A stretch of 40,252 nucleotides of DNA, taken from the NCBI GenBank assembly GCA_902779355.1, contig CACZBF010000019.1, positions 1-40,252 of the forward strand. The letters are read 5' to 3'. This DNA is from an uncultured Lachnospiraceae bacterium. GTDB lineage: Bacteria > Bacillota > Clostridia > Lachnospirales > Lachnospiraceae. Positions 8,513-14,241 of this stretch are shown here, piece after piece. The translations under genes were made by a program, and so were the position numbers. Every line of letters begins with the position of its first letter. Position 1 is the first letter of the stretch. The notes under the pieces are model-generated. The model saw only the letters and a program-made list of their open reading frames with translations, did not search any database and was not told where the DNA came from.

Positions 8513-10257
8513 TTTGTTTCTTTACTGGCCTCCAAAATCACACGGGCAGAAACAAGGAGCGTCAGGTTTCCCTGAATCTCCACAACACCAAAGCCCATTG
8601 GCAGTATAAAATGGTCTCCCCGGCGGATATAATGTCCGTTCAACAGGCCGTCTCCCATGGAAACCGTGATATAAAGGTAGGTCTGATCCTGCAGGAAGGA
8701 GGCTTCCCCTTCGATCTCCAGCGTGATCATTTCCGTACGTCCCGGCGGCTGCATCACGCCTCCGAAGAGCTCCGGCGCCCGGTGCAACAACTCATCCAGC
8801 GTCATACCGGCGTAAGCGCCTTCCGTGATCCAGGATGCAACGCTGACATCGCCGCCCTCATCCTGCTCCAGGAAGAGAATCTGACGCGCTTTCTGATTGA
8901 CGGTCAACGATCTGCCGTTGGTCTCCATCACTTTCTGATACCAGTACGCGGAATCCTTGACGATCCGAAGCTGCGAGACAAAGTCCACATAAACCAGGCC
9001 ATATCGGCGGCTGTAGCCGGAAACCCATTCGAAGTTGTCCAGAAAACTCCAGACAAAGTAACCGCGGATATCTGCTCCGTCGTCAGATGCTTTTTGCAGA
9101 GCGCCGATATAGTTGTCCAAAAACGAGATCCGGTTCGGATCATGTACACGCCCGTCAGAAGAAATGCTGTCGTGGCACGCCACTCCGTTTTCCGTGATAT
9201 AAAGCGGCAGGTGGTATTTTTCGGAAAGGAATCTTGCGCCCCAGTAAAGCGCCGCCGGCGTCACCGGCCAGTCCGCATCCGTATGCGTCGCTCCGGGCTT
9301 TTCCTCCAGCCTGATCACGTCGCCATCCTCATCCGCCGCGACATAGTAGCCATTATAGATATGATGGCACATAAAGTCGAGCGGCTGTCTGATCAGCTTC
9401 ATATCCTCTTCTTTGATCTCCGGCATGTGGGGCGCAAAGGCCTTGAGACCGTCCGCAGGATAAGTACCAAAGATCACCGGATCCAGAAACCAGGAAACAT
9501 TCCACGCCCACCGTTCACTTTCCGTATCAATGGAAAAGTAGGTTTTTCGGGCTGCTTCCACATCCTCCTCGCTACTCGTTGCGGGGATCGCCACGCCACA
9601 GGTCGCTGCATAACCGACGGAAATGGGATGTCTCGCATGCCCGCGCAGTGCAAGGACCGCCTTGCCATGCGCCATCAAGAGGTGATGCGTTGCAAGAAGC
9701 GCATCCGTAAGCGAAAGTTTCAGCCCCGGCGCATTTTCGCCTGTACAATGCCCGAGCATGATCTCGCATTCAGGCTCGCTGATCGTAATGAAATATTTTA
9801 CCAAATCGGAAAAACGGTCTGCCACGACTGCTGCATATTCAGCAAACCAATCCGGACTATCCGGTGAAAGCCAGCCGCCGCGATGCATCAAGGTTTCCGG
9901 CATATCCCAGTGATAAAGGGTCACATACGGCTCGACCCCGTTCTTTTTCATGCAGGAGATCATATCCCGGTAAAAGCGGATGCCCTCTTCGTTGACCTCG
10001 CCCGTGCCTTCCGGCAGGATCCGTGCCCAACTGATCGAAAAATGGTAGTGTTTGATCCCGAGGAGACGCATCAGTGCGTAGTCCTCCGGATAACGGTGGA
10101 TCACATCACACGCCGTGTATGCATTTTCCTCCCGCTGGATCTTTCCGGCATCCACGAATGCATCCCAAATATTTCTTCCGGCGCCGTCCGCAGGATCCCT
10201 TCCTTCTATTTGATAGGCGCTGGACGCCACACCCCAGACAAAATCTGTGCGAAACAT
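8509..10257 (-). CDS. GH1 beta-glycosidase with ManA-like C-terminal extension
   Basis: 582 aa. Residues 1-450 form a GH1 (beta/alpha)8 glycosidase: AYQIEG (Gln17), YHWD (His116), acid/base Glu161 in TISEPE, nucleophile Glu356 in YITENG, and DNFEW (407-411). The usual Asn before the acid/base is Ser160, and the usual Asn of the DFxGxN motif appears to be His299, so substrate binding may differ from standard beta-glucosidases. Residues ~463-575 are extra for GH1. They resemble the first part and last part of class I mannose-6-phosphate isomerase (GMTLDELL..ELFGG; GDHFILPMGFG), without the metal-binding core. First gene of the operon, SD agaggga before the ATG; cytoplasmic, as no signal peptide is present. 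Confidence 0.92.
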   Translation of the reverse strand: MFRTDFVWGVASSAYQIEGRDPADGAGRNIWDAFVDAGKIQREENAYTACDVIHRYPEDYALMRLLGIKHYHFSISWARILPEGTGEVNEEGIRFYRDMISCMKKNGVEPYVTLYHWDMPETLMHRGGWLSPDSPDWFAEYAAVVADRFSDLVKYFITISEPECEIMLGHCTGENAPGLKLSLTDALLATHHLLMAHGKAVLALRGHARHPISVGYAATCGVAIPATSSEEDVEAARKTYFSIDTESERWAWNVSWFLDPVIFGTYPADGLKAFAPHMPEIKEEDMKLIRQPLDFMCHHIYNGYYVAADEDGDVIRLEEKPGATHTDADWPVTPAALYWGARFLSEKYHLPLYITENGVACHDSISSDGRVHDPNRISFLDNYIGALQKASDDGADIRGYFVWSFLDNFEWVSGYSRRYGLVYVDFVSQLRIVKDSAYWYQKVMETNGRSLTVNQKARQILFLEQDEGGDVSVASWITEGAYAGMTLDELLHRAPELFGGVMQPPGRTEMITLEIEGEASFLQDQTYLYITVSMGDGLLNGHYIRRGDHFILPMGFGVVEIQGNLTLLVSARVILEASKETN

Positions 10258-10309
10258 ACTTACTTTCCCTCTAAGTGATCATAAACCAGACAATTCTACA
10301 CTATTTTCT

Positions 10310-10338
10310 ATCATATCACTCCTGCCCGCCAGATGCAA
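10310..10338 (-). promoter_or_regulatory. Promoter of the GH1-YhgE-PBP operon
   Basis: On the minus strand TTGCAT (10333-10338) and TATGAT (10310-10315) are 17 bp apart, giving a leader of about 45 nt before the GH1 ATG. Confidence 0.65.
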
Positions 10339-10348
10339 AATCCGTTTG

Positions 10349-10377
10349 TTGCAAGTCATTGGCTGTGTTTTTATAAT
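10349..10377 (+). promoter_or_regulatory. Promoter of the CapA-like gene
   Basis: TTGCAA (10349-10354), a 17-bp spacer and perfect TATAAT (10372-10377). The predicted transcription start, about 7 nt further on, falls on the ATG at 10384, so the mRNA would be leaderless or nearly so. Confidence 0.7.
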
Positions 10378-10383
10378 GAAGAC

Positions 10384-11625
10384 ATGGGGAAAAGATTGTA
10401 CGAAAAAAAGAGACGATTTGCGGCAGGTGTCGCTTTGGCAGCGGGGATCGCGCTTTTGACGCCGCTTGCAGGGTGTGGGGAAGAGATGATGGTGCCAGCT
10501 TCGGAGGAAGCCGTTACTGAGGCGACTGATCCTTCTACCTCCGCCATGCCCTATATATCCGAAGAACCTGTTGCGGACATACCGGAATCCCCCATTGCAG
10601 CAACCGATATCGAGCAGCACAGCAGCGAGGTATCTCCTACTACAGAGCAGGAACCTGTTTCAGAGTCCTTTTCCATCACCCTTGCTTTCGCCGGCGATAT
10701 CAATTTTGCCGACAACTGGTGCACGATGGGCTATCTCCATTCCCAGGGAGATGATCTGACAAACGTCATCGACCCCGATTATCTTGCAGAAATGCAGTCT
10801 GCCGACCTCCTCTGGATCAACAACGAGTTCTGCTACAGCGATCGCGGCACTCCCATGGCTGGAAAGATGTATACATTTCGCTCTGATCCCGCGAACGTAA
10901 AGTACCTGACGGAAATGGGCGTGGATCTCGCAGGGCTTGCCAATAATCATGTGTTTGACTACGGAGAGGAAGCATTTCTCGATACGCTGCAGACCTTGCA
11001 AAATGCGGGTATTCCCTATGTCGGCGCGGGAATCAATCTGGAGGAAGCCTCCGCCCCGGTCTTTCTGGATGCGGACGGCGTCACGATCGCTTATGTGGCG
11101 GCATCCCGTGCGGAAAAAAATATCATGACGCCGGAGGCCGGCGAAAACAGTCCCGGAATCCTTCGCTGCTATGATATGACGCGCTTTCTTAACTCCATCA
11201 AAAAAGCCGCCGAAGAGGCGGACTATGTGATCGCACTCCCCCACTGGGGAACGGAATATTCTACAACATTGGAGCAGGCACAGATCGATGGGGCTCGCGC
11301 CTGTATCGATGCGGGTGCAGATGCGGTCATCGGCACGCACACCCACTGCCTGCAGGGCGTAACCTCTTATCATGAAAGGCCCATCGCATACAGCCTCGGA
11401 AATTTCTGGTTTAACGAAAGGACGCTGGATACCATGCTCTTTGAACTCCGGCTGAGCGGAATCAAAACCATCGAGCCCGATGACACCTCCTCCGTCATAA
11501 TCACCGACGTGGATTCCGTGATCCTCCCTGGCAGGCAATCCGGCTATATCACAACGATGGCTGAGGGAGCGGAAAAGCAGGAGATCCTGGATGCGATCGA
11601 TGCGATCTCGCCGGCGGCGGAATAA
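10384..11625 (+). CDS. CapA-family lipoprotein (metallophosphoesterase-like)
   Basis: 413 aa from the ATG at 10384. A basic N-terminus and hydrophobic stretch end in the lipobox LAGC (Cys at about residue 31), so it is predicted to be a lipoprotein. A Ser/Thr/Glu-rich linker leads to a CapA-type domain with AGDINF, NNEF, LANNHVFDYG, HWGTEY and GTHTHCLQG, the metal-ligand pattern of the calcineurin-like superfamily. CapA proteins act in poly-gamma-glutamate capsule systems, but no capB/capC is nearby, so the substrate is open. An in-frame ATG at 10333 lies upstream of the promoter and is rejected. A TTG at 10396 preceded by GGGGA is an alternative start. Transcribed divergently from the GH1 operon. 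Confidence 0.88.
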   Translation: MGKRLYEKKRRFAAGVALAAGIALLTPLAGCGEEMMVPASEEAVTEATDPSTSAMPYISEEPVADIPESPIAATDIEQHSSEVSPTTEQEPVSESFSITLAFAGDINFADNWCTMGYLHSQGDDLTNVIDPDYLAEMQSADLLWINNEFCYSDRGTPMAGKMYTFRSDPANVKYLTEMGVDLAGLANNHVFDYGEEAFLDTLQTLQNAGIPYVGAGINLEEASAPVFLDADGVTIAYVAASRAEKNIMTPEAGENSPGILRCYDMTRFLNSIKKAAEEADYVIALPHWGTEYSTTLEQAQIDGARACIDAGADAVIGTHTHCLQGVTSYHERPIAYSLGNFWFNERTLDTMLFELRLSGIKTIEPDDTSSVIITDVDSVILPGRQSGYITTMAEGAEKQEILDAIDAISPAAE

Positions 11626-11656
11626 AAAGTGCCGTACAACGCCGGTAAGCCGCCCG

Positions 11657-12121
11657 CTACAGTTTTTCCGTTTTTTTCAGGTACTCCAGAAACGCCGCGC
11701 AGCCTTCACTCACATCGCGCCAGGTCGCTTCAAAATCCCTCGTATACCACGGATCCGAAACTTCTCTGGGATGGCCGGTATAGTCCATGACCAGAGAACA
11801 TTTGTCCTCCGGATCATTTCCCCACAACCGCAGCATGTAATGCATGTTCTCCTGATCGGTTCCGACCAGGTAATCATAATAGTCATAATCCTCGCGTGTC
11901 ATCCGGCGCGCATGATGTCCCTCGCACCCGATGCCGTGCTCCGCAAGCTTCCTTTTTGCCGGCGGATATACCGGATTTCCGATCTCCTCCGAACTCGTCG
12001 CCGCCGACGCGATCTCAAACCGATCCGACAAACCTTCCTTTTTCACCAGTTCTTTCATCACATATTCGCACATCGGCGACCGGCAGATATTGCCGTGGCA
12101 GATAAATAATATTCGAATCAT
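11657..12121 (-). CDS. Low-molecular-weight protein tyrosine phosphatase
   Basis: 154 aa. The P-loop CHGNICRS near the N-terminus fits CX5R(S/T), with nucleophilic Cys and phosphate-binding Arg. The general-acid loop DPWYT is present near residue 127. Length is normal for this cytosolic family, which removes phosphate from tyrosine (in some species arginine) residues. Start ATG only 5 bp after the 150-aa gene, so they are co-transcribed. It is the last gene of the RT/exporter cluster and may be a core gene that merely lies downstream. Confidence 0.94.
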   Translation of the reverse strand: MIRILFICHGNICRSPMCEYVMKELVKKEGLSDRFEIASAATSSEEIGNPVYPPAKRKLAEHGIGCEGHHARRMTREDYDYYDYLVGTDQENMHYMLRLWGNDPEDKCSLVMDYTGHPREVSDPWYTRDFEATWRDVSEGCAAFLEYLKKTEKL

Positions 12122-12126
12122 ATCCT

Positions 12127-12579
12127 CTACTCCCCTTCCGTCAAAACCTTTTCATAGATAAAATACCCCTTCACCGTATCCTCCGTGATAAGGACCGATT
12201 CCTGGTGGAAGAAAACGCAGAGGTCCTGTGCGATCTGCTCTACAAGCGTTTTTTCCGGGTTGATCAGGGTCAGGACGAGAGAGGTTTCCTCCGTGTACTG
12301 TCCATCCTCGTGGCAATAGCCGCCTTCCTCCTCATGAACCGAAAATGCCACATGATAGTTGCGGCAAACGTCTTTTAAGACGTCCCGATATTGCTGGGTT
12401 TCAAAGATCTGTTCTTTGGTATCCGCATCATTCAGACCAATATAGATCTTAGTTTCAATCATCTGGACCGTCTCATTCTGATCCGTTTTTTCGGATTTGA
12501 ACGGTTGGAACGAGAAGGCGGCCTTAAATGCTTCCTCCAGAAAATGTTTGTTTTTTTCAATGTTCATCAAATTGTCCAT
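12127..12579 (-). CDS. Protein of unknown function (DUF3574-like pattern)
   Basis: 150 aa, soluble, acidic, no signal peptide. A central IYIGLND strand, a charged ERGG-like middle and a late FFHQESVLI stretch recall the order of motifs in DUF3574 proteins, but this match is from memory and weak. No catalytic residues can be named. Start ATG at 12579 follows a clear SD (taggag), about 31 bp after the end of the shared part of repeat copy A. It is 5 bp upstream of the phosphatase gene. Being directly downstream of a structured leader RNA, it is a candidate target of that RNA. Confidence 0.75.
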   Translation of the reverse strand: MDNLMNIEKNKHFLEEAFKAAFSFQPFKSEKTDQNETVQMIETKIYIGLNDADTKEQIFETQQYRDVLKDVCRNYHVAFSVHEEEGGYCHEDGQYTEETSLVLTLINPEKTLVEQIAQDLCVFFHQESVLITEDTVKGYFIYEKVLTEGE

Positions 12580-12649
12580 ACTGTCTCCTATCTAACGGTG
12601 CAATAACAAAGGAACTTGAAAGTAAATACTTAACATGCTACGATCATGC

Positions 12650-12775
12650 TATCGGGGGTGCGCTTTTTAGCGCGTCCGTAGGAAAACCGTCCCGGCTTCC
12701 ATAGAAAAGGCTTTACGGGCAGCCGAAGCTGAGGATTGTTTTTGAGGCAAAGCCTGTCAATTTCTTCCCCCGACA
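12650..12775 (-). ncRNA. Candidate structured RNA, copy A
   Basis: On the minus strand a 9-bp closing stem (TGTCGGGGG with CCCCCGATA, one G-U pair) encloses several hairpins. These are GGC-TTT-GCC, CAGC-TTCG-GCTG, a CCGTA/TACGG stem around GGAA..TTCC, and GCGC-loop-GCGC next to the closing stem. Compared with copy B, C-to-T changes keep pairing (G-C to G-U in the closing stem; A-T gained in CAGC/GCTG). It lies in the 5' region of the 150-aa gene. I match it to no known riboswitch class. Confidence 0.6.
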
Positions 12776-12776
12776 T

Positions 12777-12811
12777 TTGAAAGACAACGTCAAAACTGCT
12801 GTTTTGGCGTT
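12777..12811 (-). terminator. Terminator hairpin of repeat copy A
   Basis: Minus strand AACGCCAAAAC-agca-GTTTTGACGTT with one C-A mismatch, then GTCTTTC. It begins in the stop codon of the methyltransferase-like gene. The U-tract is interrupted, so termination may be partial, letting the RNA module and downstream genes be transcribed. Confidence 0.6.
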
Positions 12812-13983
12812 TATTGCATCTTGTCTCCTCTCTTCCGGCGTAGCATAAAAAGTTGAAAACAGGGACTGGTCTTTTTGTAAAGGATCGTCCTGGGAAATAC
12901 CGTACACATAATGGGGCACGTCTGCTTGCAGATCATTTCGGGATTCTCTTCCTCGGGCTTGATTTCGGGATGGCGGGAGAAGTACTGATCCCGATGCATC
13001 TCGTAATAAGGGCATGCTTTCCTGACATATCCCGGCTTTGCCAAATATTCTTCCACACCATCAGGATGCGCAAAATCCGGCGCCATCTGTTTGATCTGCA
13101 CATTTCCGTACCGCGGGGCAAAATAACGGCAAGCGTATTTTTTTCCCTCCTCGGTTTCCGACATTTCACTTTGGAGATAGTCCTTCCAGGCTTCGGGAAT
13201 CGTAACGGAAAGATCTTCGGCCACATAGCCCTTCTTTTCCAATGCGGCTATGATCCTCTGCATCTTCTGCCAATCCGTGATCTGCCAGTCTCTGCTATAA
13301 GAGGCGGTCGATCTGTACGCTACCATCACAAAAAGGGTGTCGCTTAAGAATTCTGTCTCTTCAATACTTTGACAGAGAGCACCCGTTTCATCCGGGTATT
13401 CACGCAGCCCGCTTAAGACCGTCGGAAATATCATGACATTCCCATCAAAGGGACCATTATCCTTCAGATAGTCCTGCATGGTTGTTAAGACCAGTTTGTT
13501 TTCAAACGGCAATTCAAAGGACATCGGCCATTTGGAGATATCTACCCCTGTATACCGTACGTTGAAGTCGTTACCGTACTCCTTTAATACAAAAGAAAGA
13601 GCCAGCCCGTCGATCATAGAGCCGCATCCCATGGACAGGATCTTTAAGTCGTGTATATTTTCCCCGGAAAGGCAGGAGAGGAGCAGTCTGTACATCAGAT
13701 AGTATTCCAGTGCATAAATATTACACAGGCGGCATTCATACAGACAGGCGTTCATGTCCGCAGTAAAATCGGGAGAGAAAGTTGTCCGGTAGTGAGTGCC
13801 AAGCTGCATCTGTCTGAAAATATGGGGATCTTCGGCCAACATGCTCTTCAGTTTTTCCATCGATGCCGTGATCTGATCGTTCAAGGCGGAAGTATCGACA
13901 CTACCCTCCGGTATCATGGGCTTATTTTGATGAAAATGCTCCCAGAAAAACTGCATCATTTTGTATTTTAATGTGTTTTTCAT
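12811..13983 (-). CDS. Cys-rich class I methyltransferase-like protein
   Basis: 390 aa, soluble. The middle has a Rossmann-type SAM-binding signature: KILSMGCGSMIDG (about 114-126, motif I) and YTGVDIS (144-150, motif II). Before it is a C-x3-C-x2-C cluster (Cys80, 84, 87), and near the C-terminus a CPYY and CKQTCPIMC cluster, so it may bind zinc or an Fe-S cluster. The spacing of the first cluster equals the radical-SAM motif, but its position and surroundings do not fit that fold. In an exporter cluster it could modify an exported product; that is inference. Start ATG at 13983 follows the SD aggaga. It is flanked on both sides by the RNA modules. Confidence 0.7.
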   Translation of the reverse strand: MKNTLKYKMMQFFWEHFHQNKPMIPEGSVDTSALNDQITASMEKLKSMLAEDPHIFRQMQLGTHYRTTFSPDFTADMNACLYECRLCNIYALEYYLMYRLLLSCLSGENIHDLKILSMGCGSMIDGLALSFVLKEYGNDFNVRYTGVDISKWPMSFELPFENKLVLTTMQDYLKDNGPFDGNVMIFPTVLSGLREYPDETGALCQSIEETEFLSDTLFVMVAYRSTASYSRDWQITDWQKMQRIIAALEKKGYVAEDLSVTIPEAWKDYLQSEMSETEEGKKYACRYFAPRYGNVQIKQMAPDFAHPDGVEEYLAKPGYVRKACPYYEMHRDQYFSRHPEIKPEEENPEMICKQTCPIMCTVFPRTILYKKTSPCFQLFMLRRKRGDKMQ

Positions 13984-14080
13984 TGTTCCGGTCTCCTCTG
14001 TCTCATTCTGTTATCTCCGCACCATGATGCACGGCAGCAAGGGAACTTGAAAACAAACATAGAACATGCTACGATCTTGC

Positions 14081-14205
14081 TGTCGGGGGTGCGCTTTTCG
14101 CGCGTCCGTAGGAAAACCGTCCCGGCTTCCATAGAAAAGGCTTTACGGGCGGCCGAAGCTGAGGATTGTTTTTGAGGCGAAGCCAATCAATTTCTTCCCC
14201 CGACA
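14081..14205 (-). ncRNA. Candidate structured RNA, copy B
   Basis: 125 nt on the minus strand. Closing stem TGTCGGGGG/CCCCCGACA is perfect (9 bp). Inside are GGC-TTC-GCC, a C(TTCG)G hairpin, CCGTA..TACGG around GGAAGCCG/CGGTTTTCC, and GCGC-GAAAA-GCGC. The loop of the last hairpin differs from copy A by a one-base indel, which an RNA tolerates but a reading frame would not. It lies in the 5' region of the methyltransferase-like gene. Confidence 0.62.
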
Positions 14206-14207
14206 TT

Positions 14208-14241
14208 TGAAAAACAACGCCAAAACTTTTGTTTTGGCGTT
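14208..14241 (-). terminator. Terminator of the ABC exporter genes (repeat copy B)
   Basis: Minus strand AACGCCAAAAC-aaaa-GTTTTGGCGTT is a perfect 11-bp stem followed by GTTTTTC. It starts in the TAA stop codon of the upstream exporter gene. Confidence 0.8.

Larger units (their letters stand above)
12611..12821 (-). repeat. Direct repeat copy A (terminator plus structured RNA module)
   Basis: About 210 bp, matched by copy B at 14042-14251 in the same orientation. The match begins in the last codons of the preceding gene (AGATGCAATAA) and runs through a terminator hairpin, the 126-nt structured domain and a conserved GATCGTAGCATGTT linker. By hand the structured domain is about 94% identical between copies, and the outer flank is much less so. 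Confidence 0.9.

Noticed and set aside
8611-9867. Long 418-codon open frame on the plus strand opposite the GH1 gene.
   Set aside because: It is antisense to a gene with intact catalytic motifs, shows no protein-like pattern and arises from codon bias.
10333-10383. Upstream 17-codon extension of the CapA-like protein.
   Set aside because: It would start before the promoter and put a non-signal sequence ahead of a good lipoprotein signal peptide.
12933-13347. Plus- and minus-strand alternative frames inside the methyltransferase-like gene.
   Set aside because: They lack SD sites and family motifs and lie fully inside a well-supported gene.
12811-13983. Radical SAM enzyme, based on C-x3-C-x2-C.
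   Set aside because: The motif is at residue 80-87, not after an early beta strand, and a class I methyltransferase signature follows it.
12650-14205. c-di-GMP-I (GEMM) riboswitch, suggested by GTAAAGCC..AAGCCGGG and nearby c-di-GMP genes.
   Set aside because: The closing stem, GNRA loop and receptor and overall junction do not fit what I recall of that class; only short strings agree. A covariance-model search would settle it.
12650-14205. MITE with TGTCGGGGG terminal inverted repeats.
   Set aside because: Sequence similarity extends past both inverted arms and no target-site duplication is visible; the arms are better read as the closing stem.
14071-14206. A 45-48 codon frame opening at ATG TCG GGG in both RNA modules (minus strand), as possible exported precursor peptides.
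   Set aside because: No SD precedes the ATG, a one-base indel gives unrelated C-termini in the two copies, and three of the five base changes in the shared frame alter the residue. The changes fit RNA folding better.
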